From the NCBI GenBank assembly GCA_011391495.1, contig JAABQK010000002.1:1-64000 (forward strand): 64,000 nucleotides of DNA, read 5' to 3'. The notes under the pieces were generated by a model that saw only the letters and a list, made by a program, of their open reading frames with translations, was not told the origin of the DNA and did not search any database. A program made the translations under genes and the position numbers. Below, piece by piece: positions 1 to 10,388 of this stretch (the first letter of the stretch is position 1; every line of letters starts with the position of its first letter). Source of the DNA: Hydrogenophaga sp. (GTDB lineage Bacteria > Pseudomonadota > Gammaproteobacteria > Burkholderiales > Burkholderiaceae_C).

Positions 1-98
1 GCAGGCGCTGTTTGGACAGGGTCAATACAAAAAGCGATGAACAAATTGCCAGAGCCTAAAGAACGGTCCTTCCCAGCGGGTACAATCAACAGCTTAGT

Positions 99-174
99 CG
101 GAGCGTAGCGCAGCCTGGTAGCGCATCTGCTTTGGGAGCAGAGGGTCGCGAGTTCGAATCCCGCCGCTCCGACA
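99..174 (+). tRNA. tRNA-Pro, anticodon TGG
   Basis: CGGAGCG/CGCTCCG acceptor stem, anticodon loop TTTGGGA, T-arm GAGTTCGAATCCC; 3' CCA apparently not encoded (ACA). Confidence 0.95.
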
Positions 175-188
175 ATTCATCAAGAAGC

Positions 189-216
189 AAAAAGGCCCAC
201 TCTGTGGGCCTTTTTT
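189..216 (+). terminator. Rho-independent terminator after tRNA-Pro
   Basis: AAAAAGGCCCACtctGTGGGCCTTTTTT hairpin with T-tract. Confidence 0.85.
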
Positions 217-229
217 GTATCACCCGTCT

Positions 230-304
230 GCCCGTAGCTCAACCGGATAGAGCAGCTGCCTTCTAAGCAGCAGGTCGGGGGTTCGAGTCCCTCCGGGCAG
301 GCCA
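230..304 (+). tRNA. tRNA-Arg, anticodon TCT
   Basis: GCCCGTAGCTCAACCGGATAGAGCAGCTGCCTTCTAAGCAGC...GGTTCGAGTCCCTCCGGGC; anticodon loop CTTCTAA. Confidence 0.93.
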
Positions 305-342
305 TAAATACCCTTTTAAATCAACGACTTACCAAAAACAGG

Positions 343-780
343 TCAGTCCAGGATATACCCAATTTGGACCATTTCTGGGGTCCCACTCTCCCCAATCTGA
401 CCCAGGAAGCGCTCCCAGTTGGCCAGCAGGTCGCGTGGACGCGCCTCACCTCGCGTGGCTTGTAGAAGACTTCACCTCTGTGGTCTCTCGACGGCCGGGG
501 GTGCCGGGCGTGCGCCGCATGTCCATGTCTGCGCCCTTGAGGATGCGGCAGATGTCCAATGCGCTGGGCCGCGTAAAGCGTATCCCTGAGCGGATGAAAG
601 CCCCCGTGCAGTGCGGTGCGGTAACTCAGCGCCGCCTTGGTGGCGTGCTCGGCCTGCACATCACACCCTGCAGCTGCTGGGACAGCTGATCGATGGTGGT
701 GACGATGTTCTCAATCGCCGTGCTGTCCTTGGCTTCCAGCAGCAGGACTGCGTTGACCACGCATCGCCTGGTTGGGGATC
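343..780 (-). pseudogene. Fic/DOC-family protein, N-terminal remnant with several frameshifts
   Basis: Minus-strand frames read successively as LLLEAKDSTAIENIVTTIDQLSQQLQGV, QAEHATKAALSYRTALHGGF, IRSGIRFTRPSALDICRILKGADMDMRRTPGT, GEVFYKPREV and RDLLANWERFLGQIGE, i.e. the Fic N-terminal pattern (AIENIVTT...ATK...YR.AL...I..IL.G....R..PGT...GEV.Y.P...LL.N.E.F) split over frames; catalytic HPFxxGNGR core absent. Confidence 0.75.
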
Positions 781-1164
781 GGCTCCGCTGCCTGCTTGAG
801 CTCGAGCAGCGCAGCACGCGTTGTCAGACCCCTGTCACCTCACCCGAGTGCCAGAACGGACTTGTGATGGAAGGCCTTTGGCGGCGGCAAGGGTTTCCCC
901 GGGCTGCAATCAGTCGTTTTATGCACTATATTGCACAACATCAGACAGCAGCGAGCGGGCTTCCCTCGCTGACAAAATGCACTATACGTCACACTCCATG
1001 CCAGCCTCCGCGACAACGAGCATCGGCCCCTCACCTCTGAAAAGCCTTCACTCACTTTCAAACCTGAATAGTTTAGATATCAAGTACGGGTAATTCAGTA
1101 TCCCCAAGACATGCCTGCCCGCATACAGTGAACCGATCTTTTTCCCACCAACAGGAGACCGAAC

Positions 1165-2352
1165 ATGACCACCCGCCGACTGATTCTCACCCGCAGCGCT
1201 GCCGTGATTGGCGCCGCATCCAGCGGTCTGCTGTTGCCGCAGATCGTGCGCGCGCAGTCCGACAAGCTTCGCGTGGGTTTCATGCTGCCGTACACCGGCA
1301 ACTTCGCACCGCTGGGCGTGGCGATCGAAAACGGCTTCCGCATGGCCTTGAACGAACAGGGCGGCAAGCTGGGTGGCCGGGAAGTCGAGTTCTTCAAGGT
1401 GGACGACGAATCCAACCCAGCGAAGGGCATCGAGAACGCCACCCGCCTGGTGCAGCGCGACAAGGTCGATGTGCTCGTGGGCACGGTGCACTCGGGTGTG
1501 CAGATGGGCATCCACAAGGTGGCACGTGAAAGCGGTGTGCTCAACCTGATCCCCAACGCCGGCGTGCACATAGCCACCCGCGGCCAGTGTGCACCCAATG
1601 TGTTCCGGACTTCCTTCACCAACTCCCAGCCCACGCTGGCACTGGGCAAGGCGATGGTCGATCGTGGCCACAAGAAAGCGGTCTGGATCACCTGGAGTTA
1701 CGCTGCTGGTGACGAGGCTTTCGAGGGATTTGAGCAGAGCTTCACCGCAGCCGGTGGCAGCATCGTCAAGAAACTGGGCCTGCCCTTCCCGAACATGGAG
1801 TTCCAGGCCCTGCTGACGGAGATCGCCTCGCTCAAGCCCGACGCAGTGGCCTGCTTCTTTGCTGGCCCCGGCGCAGCCAAATTCATGCGCGACTACGCCG
1901 CTGCCGGGCTCAGCAAGACGATCCCGCTCTACGGATCGGGCTTCCTGACCGAAGGCGTGCTGGAGGCCGCTGGTGAAGCTGCCAATGGCGTGATCACCAC
2001 CATGCACTACGCCGACTCGCTGGACACGCCACGCAACAAGCAATTCCGACTGGAATACGCGAAGGCCTTCAAGAGCCAGCCCGATGTCTACGCCGTGCAA
2101 GGCTACGACAGTGGCCAGCTGCTCGTGAAGGGCGCCAACGCCGTCAAGGGTGACTTCTCCAACAAGAAGGCCCTGTACGCCGCCATGGAGGGAGTCGTCA
2201 TCGACAGCCCGCGCGGCAAATGGACCATGAGCAAGGCCCACAACCCGATCCAGGACATGTACCTGCGCAAGGTGGAAAACAAGGAAAACAAGGTGATCGG
2301 TGTTGCGGCCAAGGCCGTGGCCGACCCAGCCACCGGATGTCGCATGGGCTGA
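1165..2352 (+). CDS. Branched-chain amino acid/aromatic-type ABC transporter substrate-binding protein
   Basis: Twin-arginine-like signal peptide plus Peripla_BP_6-type sequence (LRVGFMLPYTGNFAPLGVAIENGF...); first gene of a Liv-type operon. Confidence 0.92.
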   Translation: MTTRRLILTRSAAVIGAASSGLLLPQIVRAQSDKLRVGFMLPYTGNFAPLGVAIENGFRMALNEQGGKLGGREVEFFKVDDESNPAKGIENATRLVQRDKVDVLVGTVHSGVQMGIHKVARESGVLNLIPNAGVHIATRGQCAPNVFRTSFTNSQPTLALGKAMVDRGHKKAVWITWSYAAGDEAFEGFEQSFTAAGGSIVKKLGLPFPNMEFQALLTEIASLKPDAVACFFAGPGAAKFMRDYAAAGLSKTIPLYGSGFLTEGVLEAAGEAANGVITTMHYADSLDTPRNKQFRLEYAKAFKSQPDVYAVQGYDSGQLLVKGANAVKGDFSNKKALYAAMEGVVIDSPRGKWTMSKAHNPIQDMYLRKVENKENKVIGVAAKAVADPATGCRMG

Positions 2353-2431
2353 CACGCCCCTCCCCCCGCGTCACAGACCGGGCGCCCGGGCGGGCGCGGG
2401 TCTGTCGCTCGCCCAAAATCCACTCAACGCC

Positions 2432-3295
2432 ATGGACTTCGCCAATTTCCTGATCCAGCTGCTCAACAGTCTGCAGTACGGCCTGTTGCTGTTCATGCTG
2501 GCTGCGGGCCTGACGCTGATCTTCGGCATCATGGGTGTGGTCAATCTGGCCCACGGCAGTTTCTACATGCTGGGCGCCTATCTCGCCTGGTTCCTGGCCT
2601 CGCAGTTCGACAGCCTGGTGCTGGCCATCGTGGTCGGTACCGCGCTGGCCGTGGCCCTGGGCTGGCTGCTGGAGTGGCTGCTGTTCCGGCATTTCTACCA
2701 CCGCGACCACCTCGATCAGGTGCTGCTCACCTTCGGGCTGATCTACATCTTCGAGGAAGCACGCTCCATCCTGTGGGGCGACGATGTGCATGCGGTGCAG
2801 GTGCCCGAGCTCGTGAACTGGTCGATGCCGCTGACCGAGAACCTCTCGTACCCGGTGTACCGGCTGGTCATATCGGCGGTTTGCATCGCGCTGGCGCTGG
2901 GCCTGTACTTGCTGATTTCGAAAACCAGGCTGGGCATGAAGATCCGGGCAGGCGCCTTCAACCGCGAGATGACCGAAGCCCTGGGCATCAACATCCGGCT
3001 GATCCATGCCGTGGTGTTTGCCATGGGCGTGGCGCTGGCAGCCATCGCGGGCATGATTGCCTCGCCGATCTCCAGCGTCTATCCCGGGATGGGCAGCTCG
3101 GTGCTCATCATGTGTTTCGTCGTCGTCGTCATAGGAGGCATCGGCTCGGTGCGCGGTGCACTGGTCTCGGCCCTGCTGGTCGGCCTGGTGGACACCTTTG
3201 GCAAAGTGCTGGTGCCGCAGATTGCCGGCATGGCGGTCTACATGCTGATGGCCGGCGTCCTCCTCTACAAGCCCGAAGGGCTGTTCAAACAATGA
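2432..3295 (+). CDS. Branched-chain-type ABC transporter permease (LivH-like)
   Basis: MDFANFLIQLLNSLQYGLLLFMLAAGLTLIFGIMGVVNLAHGSFYMLGAY; ORF track start extended upstream of likely ATG 2432. Confidence 0.92.
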   Translation: MDFANFLIQLLNSLQYGLLLFMLAAGLTLIFGIMGVVNLAHGSFYMLGAYLAWFLASQFDSLVLAIVVGTALAVALGWLLEWLLFRHFYHRDHLDQVLLTFGLIYIFEEARSILWGDDVHAVQVPELVNWSMPLTENLSYPVYRLVISAVCIALALGLYLLISKTRLGMKIRAGAFNREMTEALGINIRLIHAVVFAMGVALAAIAGMIASPISSVYPGMGSSVLIMCFVVVVIGGIGSVRGALVSALLVGLVDTFGKVLVPQIAGMAVYMLMAGVLLYKPEGLFKQ

Positions 3296-3305
3296 GCACC
3301 CGCAC

Positions 3306-4298
3306 ATGAGTTCGCCCAAAGCCCAACTCGAACGATTGCCCAAGGGTGTGCAGGTGTTGCTGGCCCTGGGCGGCATTGCGCTGGCCGCCTTCCCGCTGGT
3401 ACCCCTGGAGGGATCGGACTTCTACCTGCAGATGCTGTCGCAGATGATGATCCTCGCGATCTTCGCCATGAGCCTGGACCTGCTGCAGGGGGTCACCGGA
3501 CTGGTGTCGCTGGGTCATGCGGCCTATTTCGGTCTTGCCGGTTACGCCCTGGCGTTTCTCACACCGGCGGACGTGCCTGTCAGCCTGTGGTGGTCCCTGC
3601 CGGCAGCCGCGCTGGGCGCCGGACTGGCGGCACTGGTGATCGGCTTCTTCGTCGTGCGCACGCATGGCATCTACTTCATCATGGTCACCATGGCGTTTGC
3701 GCAGATGGTGTTTTTCCTGTTCTTTGACAACAAGGAGCTGGGGGGATCGGACGGTCTCTACGTCAACTTCCGGCCCGACGCCAGCCTGTTCGGCTGGCAC
3801 GGCATCGACTTGGAGAACAAGACCACATTTTTCTACTTCACACTCGTGGTGCTGGTGGGGGTCTATGCCTTCTTGCGCCGGCTGCTGTTCTCGCCGTTCG
3901 GACGCGTGCTCGCCGGTATCCGTGTGAACGAGCACCGCATGCGCGCCGTGGGCTACGGCAGCTTTGGCTACAAGCTCACCGCCTTCACGCTGGCGGGCAC
4001 CCTCGCCGGCGTCGCAGGCTACCTGTGGGCCGCACAGACCGGCTTCGTGAACCCGGAACTGATGGGTTTCCACATGAGCGCGCACGCCATCATGATGGTC
4101 ATCCTGGGCGGCATGGGCAACTTTGCAGGCGCCATCGTGGGGGCATTCGCCTTTGAATTTGTGATGCACTTCTTCAAGGATCTGACCAAGCACTGGCAAC
4201 TGCTCATGGGCGTGTTCATCGTGCTGGTCGTGGTGTACGCGCCGCGAGGGCTGCTGGGCTGGGCCGATCGACTGCTCAAGAAGCGGGAGTCCCCATGA
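3306..4298 (+). CDS. Branched-chain-type ABC transporter permease (LivM-like)
   Basis: LivM-like: MSLDLLQGVTGLVSLGHAAYFGLAGYA; synteny. Confidence 0.92.
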   Translation: MSSPKAQLERLPKGVQVLLALGGIALAAFPLVPLEGSDFYLQMLSQMMILAIFAMSLDLLQGVTGLVSLGHAAYFGLAGYALAFLTPADVPVSLWWSLPAAALGAGLAALVIGFFVVRTHGIYFIMVTMAFAQMVFFLFFDNKELGGSDGLYVNFRPDASLFGWHGIDLENKTTFFYFTLVVLVGVYAFLRRLLFSPFGRVLAGIRVNEHRMRAVGYGSFGYKLTAFTLAGTLAGVAGYLWAAQTGFVNPELMGFHMSAHAIMMVILGGMGNFAGAIVGAFAFEFVMHFFKDLTKHWQLLMGVFIVLVVVYAPRGLLGWADRLLKKRESP

Positions 4299-5059
4299 GC
4301 GAACTGCTGCTCTCGGCACAGCACCTCACCAAACGGTTTGGCGGTCTTGCTGCGGTCAACGACGTGTCGGTCGACCTGTTCCGTGACCGCATCCACGCCG
4401 TGATCGGCCCCAACGGCGCGGGCAAATCCACCCTCACCAACCTGCTGTCAGGCGACCTGCCCGCCACCTCCGGCCGCATCACCCTCAACGGCAAGGAAAC
4501 AGTCGGTCATTCGCCGGAATCCATTTCACGTCTGGGTCTGGGTCGCAGCTACCAGAAGACGAACATCTTCTTGCCCTTCACCGTCTGGGACAACGTGCGC
4601 CTGGCCTCGCAATCACGCGAACGTCACGCACCCTGGAACCCGCTGCGCTGGATATCGGCCGCCTCCGCGATGGGCGCGGTCAACCTGCGCTGCGAACGGG
4701 CGCTGGAACTCGCCGGACTGACACAGCGTGCCCAGACGGTGGCCGGCACGATCAGCCACGGCGAACAACGCCAGCTGGAAATCGCCATGACGCTGGCCAC
4801 CGAGCCCACCGTGCTGCTGCTCGACGAGCCGCTGGCCGGCATGGGACAGGCCGAAGCGGAGAGCATGGTGGCTTTGCTGCAAAAGCTCAAGAAGGACCAC
4901 GCCATGATGCTGGTGGAGCACGACATGGACGCGGTGTTCGCGCTGGCCGACCAGCTGACCGTCATGGTCAATGGTCAGGTGATTGCCAGCGGCACACCCG
5001 AGCAGGTGCGCGGTGATCCGCTCGTTCAAGCGGCGTATCTCGGCGAGGAGCACGCATGA
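4295..5059 (+). CDS. ABC transporter ATP-binding protein (LivG-like)
   Basis: GPNGAGKST, LLLDEPLAGM; 4-bp overlap with previous gene. Confidence 0.93.
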   Translation: MSELLLSAQHLTKRFGGLAAVNDVSVDLFRDRIHAVIGPNGAGKSTLTNLLSGDLPATSGRITLNGKETVGHSPESISRLGLGRSYQKTNIFLPFTVWDNVRLASQSRERHAPWNPLRWISAASAMGAVNLRCERALELAGLTQRAQTVAGTISHGEQRQLEIAMTLATEPTVLLLDEPLAGMGQAEAESMVALLQKLKKDHAMMLVEHDMDAVFALADQLTVMVNGQVIASGTPEQVRGDPLVQAAYLGEEHA

Positions 5060-5772
5060 GCGCCACACCGCTGATCCAGGCTCTGGGCCTGCACACCCAC
5101 TACGGCGCCAGCCACATCCTGCGCGGTGTGGGCTTCACCGTCGGCCAGGGACAGACCATCGGGCTCATGGGCCGCAACGGTATGGGCAAGACCACCCTGC
5201 TCAAGTCCATCATGGGCATCGTGAAACCCAGTGCTGGCACCGTGCACATCAAGGGCCAGCCCATGACCGGGGCGTCCACCTTTGAGATTGCCCGGCAAGG
5301 CATCGCCTATGTGCCTGAAGGCCGCGGCATCTTCGGCAACCTGAGCGTGCGCGAAAACCTGGTGATGTCGGCCCGGGCGGGAACCCAGGGACAGCGCGAC
5401 TGGACCTATGACCGCGTGCTGGAAACCTTCCCGCGACTCGCCGAACGTCTGAACCACGGTGGCCAGCAACTCAGCGGTGGGGAGCAGCAGATGCTCACCA
5501 TCGGCCGCGCGCTGATGACCAACCCCGACGTGCTCATCCTCGACGAAGCCACCGAAGGCCTGGCGCCGCTGATCGCGCGCGAGATCTGGCGCATCTGTGG
5601 CCTGATCCGCGAATCTGGCATCAGCAGCATCATCGTGGACAAGAACTGGAAGCATGTGACCCAAATCACCGACCGCAACGTCATCCTCGTCAAAGGCGAG
5701 GTGGTGTTCGAAGGCAGCTCGGACGAACTGCTCGCCAAGCCCGAATTGCTGGAACAGTACCTGGGGGTGTAA
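5056..5772 (+). CDS. ABC transporter ATP-binding protein (LivF-like)
   Basis: GRNGMGKTTLLKSIMG, LSGGEQQML, LILDEATEGLAP; 4-bp overlap with previous gene. Confidence 0.93.
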   Translation: MSATPLIQALGLHTHYGASHILRGVGFTVGQGQTIGLMGRNGMGKTTLLKSIMGIVKPSAGTVHIKGQPMTGASTFEIARQGIAYVPEGRGIFGNLSVRENLVMSARAGTQGQRDWTYDRVLETFPRLAERLNHGGQQLSGGEQQMLTIGRALMTNPDVLILDEATEGLAPLIAREIWRICGLIRESGISSIIVDKNWKHVTQITDRNVILVKGEVVFEGSSDELLAKPELLEQYLGV

Positions 5773-5774
5773 GC

Positions 5775-5838
5775 CCACCCCTGCCGTGCCGCCCGCGCCC
5801 CCTCAAGGGGACAACGCAATGCGGCCATGTTCTGGCTT
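5775..5838 (+). repeat. Dispersed intergenic modular repeat, degenerate copy A
   Basis: GCGCCCCCTCAAGGGG module with flanking GC-rich segment. Confidence 0.4.
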
Positions 5839-5869
5839 GAAGATACCTGCCCCGGCGAGCGCGCTGCAC

Positions 5870-6652
5870 CTAAAGCAGCGGACGCAACTCACGCGCTGCG
5901 TCCAGCAGCAGTGGCAGCAAGTCGTGCCGCATCACCGCGGGCTCCAGACGGTCTGGTGATGCCACCACATTCAAGGCCGCCACCGTTTTTCCCTGCATGT
6001 TGCGCAGGGGAACGGCCAGTGCGTGGACCCCCAATTCATGCTCCTCGCTGGCCAGGGCAAAGTCGTCGGCACGAACCTGGGCCACGGCTTCGCGAAAGGC
6101 CTTGTGGTCCACTGTGGTTCTGGGAGTCAGTCGCGGCAACTCGCGCCCCTTGAGCCACGCGCTGAATCCGGCGCGTGGCAGCGCCGCCAGCAGCACCCGC
6201 CCGGTCGAGGTGGCGTGCACCGGCAGCCGAGCGCCCAGGTGCAGACCGTAGGCCATGAGTCGCTGACCACCCACCGAGGCGCTGCGCGCTACGATCACCA
6301 CCTCGTCCCCATCGAGCACCACGGCCGAAAAAGATTCGCGGGTCTGCGCCGCCAGCCGGTTGAGTGTGGGCTGCAGCAGGCGCGGCAGGCGCGCCGAGGC
6401 GAGGTAGCTGCCCGAGAAGCGCAGCACCTTGGCGGAGAGCCAGTAGTAGCTGCCGTCGGTCTCCAGATAGCCCAGATGTGCCAATGTGAGCAGGTGGCGG
6501 CGCGCCGCCGTGCGGGTGAGCCCGGCACGTTCGGCCGCCTGCGTCGCGTTGAGGCGCTGGCGCTCCGTGTCAAAGCTTTCCAGCACCGCCAGGCCTTTGG
6601 CCATTCCTTCGATGAAATCGGCCTTGGCAATGCCCGGAGAGATGTCGTTCAT
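5870..6652 (-). CDS. IclR-family regulator, PcaR/PobR-like
   Basis: N-terminal wHTH and IclR effector domain (VHATSTGRVLLAALP); divergent from pobA. Confidence 0.88.
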   Translation of the reverse strand: MNDISPGIAKADFIEGMAKGLAVLESFDTERQRLNATQAAERAGLTRTAARRHLLTLAHLGYLETDGSYYWLSAKVLRFSGSYLASARLPRLLQPTLNRLAAQTRESFSAVVLDGDEVVIVARSASVGGQRLMAYGLHLGARLPVHATSTGRVLLAALPRAGFSAWLKGRELPRLTPRTTVDHKAFREAVAQVRADDFALASEEHELGVHALAVPLRNMQGKTVAALNVVASPDRLEPAVMRHDLLPLLLDAARELRPLL

Positions 6653-6679
6653 GACGGGATTATGGGTGAAGGCGCGCCC

Positions 6680-8035
<1,356 letters not shown>

Positions 8036-8073
8036 CAGACCGCCTGGTCGGTCCAGCCGACTCGAACATGGAA

Positions 8074-8100
8074 GGGGCGCCTATGGCGCCCTTTTCTTTT
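8074..8100 (+). terminator. Rho-independent terminator after pobA
   Basis: GGGCGCC-TAT-GGCGCCC-TTTTCTTTT. Confidence 0.85.
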
Positions 8101-8249
8101 GGCCGACCGTTTTGCACGCCCTGGCCCAAAGCCCGCATCGCTGGGCACAACACCCCACACAAGCGCGGGAACTTACCGCTCCTTACATGGCACTTAATAT
8201 CTGTGTAAGTTGCACATTCCATAATCATCCACTTCATGCATCCACGGTC

Positions 8250-9122
8250 ATGACACCACTGCTTCCACCCCAAGCCCCGAATCCTCAGGCTGACCAGCAC
8301 GCATTGCTCCATGCGCTGGACAGCCTGCTGGAGCCATTGGCCTGGCTCTGCGTTAGCAAGACCATCTCGATACAGACGGTGGAAGAGCACCTGAGGCAAG
8401 CCTTCGTACGAGCGGCTCGCCAAGCGAGCGAAGGCGCCAACCCGGACCGTCTCAACAGCCGCATCAGCACACTGACCGGACTGACCCGGCGCGAGGTGAC
8501 CCGCATCCAGGGACTGGAACAACCCGCCAGACCGCCCAGCCACACCCCCGTCGCGGCGATCCTGACGCTCTGGCTTTCACTGCCCGACTACCAGAACGGA
8601 ACCGAAGGCCCCTTGGAGCTGCCCCGCACGGGAGCGGCACCCAGCTTTGAAGCGCTGGCCCAGAGCATCACCAAAGACGTTCACCCGCGCTCCCTGCTGG
8701 ACGCCATGACCCGCCTCCACCTCGTGGTGCGGGACGAGGCCTCCGACCGCGTGCGCCTCGTCCAGAACGCTTATGTGCCACGCAACGACTGGACAGAGAT
8801 GATGCGTTTTCTGGGGGCCAACACGGGCGACCACCTGCGCGCCGCGGTGGCGAACGTACTGGGCTCCGGAGACCAACATTTTGAACAGGCCCTGTACGCC
8901 GACGAGCTCTCGCCCGAGTCGCTGGTCAAGGCCCGCCAACTGATCAGCGATCAATGGCGCCGCCTGCTGACCGAGATGGTGCCCCAGCTGGAAGCCCTGA
9001 TGAAAGCCGACGCCGACGCTGGGCGTCCACAAACCCAAAGCCTGCGCCTGGGCTTGTATTCGTGGATGCAGGCCATGCCTGCATCCACAGCAATCAACCC
9101 ACAGACGGATTCCGAGGAATAA
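8250..9122 (+). CDS. DUF6502 family protein, putative DNA-binding regulator
   Basis: HTH-like segment LNSRISTLTGLTRREVTRIQGLE; start chosen at ATG 8250; 4 bp before the DUF5666 gene. Confidence 0.75.
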   Translation: MTPLLPPQAPNPQADQHALLHALDSLLEPLAWLCVSKTISIQTVEEHLRQAFVRAARQASEGANPDRLNSRISTLTGLTRREVTRIQGLEQPARPPSHTPVAAILTLWLSLPDYQNGTEGPLELPRTGAAPSFEALAQSITKDVHPRSLLDAMTRLHLVVRDEASDRVRLVQNAYVPRNDWTEMMRFLGANTGDHLRAAVANVLGSGDQHFEQALYADELSPESLVKARQLISDQWRRLLTEMVPQLEALMKADADAGRPQTQSLRLGLYSWMQAMPASTAINPQTDSEE

Positions 9123-9126
9123 AACC

Positions 9127-10320
9127 ATGCAGACCCATTTGTCTTACCGACTCCCCACCTTCAACCGCAGGCAAGCCCTGCTCGCTGTGTTGGGCAGCGC
9201 CTTCTTGCCCGGCTGCGGCGGCGGGACCGACGTCGCCGGGGTCAGCAGTGGCGGCACCGGTTCGTTCACCAGCGGCGTGATCGTTGGCCTCGGCTCCATC
9301 ATCGTCAACGGCATCCGCTACGACGACAGCACCGCCAGCGTGGCGATCGACGGGGTCACCAGCACCGCGACAGCCCTGCAACTGGGGATGGTGGTGCGAA
9401 TCCAGGGTTCGGCCGTCACGCCACCGACCACCGCCGGGGCACTGGCCACGGCGACGGCCACGAGCATCGCCTACGGCAGTGAATGGAAGGGGCCGGCGGA
9501 CGAGGTCAATGCCAGCGCCGGCACCTTCACCCTGTTGGGACAAACGGTGCGGGTGCTGGGCACCACCGTTTTCTCGGAGGGCAAGTTCGACGGCACGCTG
9601 ACGGGCAAATTCGTCGAGGTCTATGGCTTCGTCAACGCCAACGACGGCAGCCTGCAGGCCTCGCGGATCGAAGTCGAATCCGAGACGCCCGAGCGCTACC
9701 GCCTGAGCGGCATCGTCACCGACCTGAGCGCCACCTCCTTCCTGCTCGGCTCGGCCCTGATCAACCACGCCTCGGCCAGCAAGTCCGCCAACCTGCAGAA
9801 CGGACAATTGGTTCGGGTGGAACTGTTGACCACCCAGCAGGACGGCGCCTGGGTGGCCACCGAGATCAAGCTTGACGACTACAGCAACGAGCTGGAAGAC
9901 GACGACGAGGCCGAAATCGAAGGCGCCATCACCTCGTTCACCTCCGGCACCAGCTTCAGCGTCAACGGCATCCCCGTGGACGCCAGCCGCATCACACCGC
10001 CCGCCGGGCTGGCCCTGGGTGTTCGGGTGGAGGTCGAGGGGGCCATCAGCAGCGGCGTGGTGATCGCCGCCGAGATCGACATCAAGACGGACGACGAGGT
10101 CGAGTCGCAGGCCTTCGAGTTCCATGGCGCGATTTCCGCCCTGGACACCACCGCCCAGACGTTCGTGATTCGAGGCTACACCGTTCGCTACAACGGCAGC
10201 ACGACGTTCGAGCCCTCTGGCACCACATTGGCCGACGGTCTGTATGTCGAAGTCAAAGCCGAACTTCAGGCCAATGGCGACCTGCTGGCCACCAGGGTCG
10301 AAGTCAAAACCAACGACTGA
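9127..10320 (+). CDS. DUF5666 repeat protein, exported (Tat-like, lipobox-like FLPGC)
   Basis: NRRQALLAVLGSAFLPGCGGG leader; repeated beta-barrel-like units (VEVEGAI...V.AAEI, VEVKAEL..NGDLLATRVEVK). Confidence 0.78.
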   Translation: MQTHLSYRLPTFNRRQALLAVLGSAFLPGCGGGTDVAGVSSGGTGSFTSGVIVGLGSIIVNGIRYDDSTASVAIDGVTSTATALQLGMVVRIQGSAVTPPTTAGALATATATSIAYGSEWKGPADEVNASAGTFTLLGQTVRVLGTTVFSEGKFDGTLTGKFVEVYGFVNANDGSLQASRIEVESETPERYRLSGIVTDLSATSFLLGSALINHASASKSANLQNGQLVRVELLTTQQDGAWVATEIKLDDYSNELEDDDEAEIEGAITSFTSGTSFSVNGIPVDASRITPPAGLALGVRVEVEGAISSGVVIAAEIDIKTDDEVESQAFEFHGAISALDTTAQTFVIRGYTVRYNGSTTFEPSGTTLADGLYVEVKAELQANGDLLATRVEVKTND

Positions 10321-10388
10321 CCTGTCACGACGACATCCCCCATCACCACCGTCGCCGCGTGCGGCATCCACCCCAAGAAGGAAGACGC

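Noticed and set aside
321-659. 112-aa minus ORF and overlapping plus ORFs next to the tRNAs as intact genes
   Set aside because: Better explained as frames of a decayed Fic gene; none alone looks like a complete protein.
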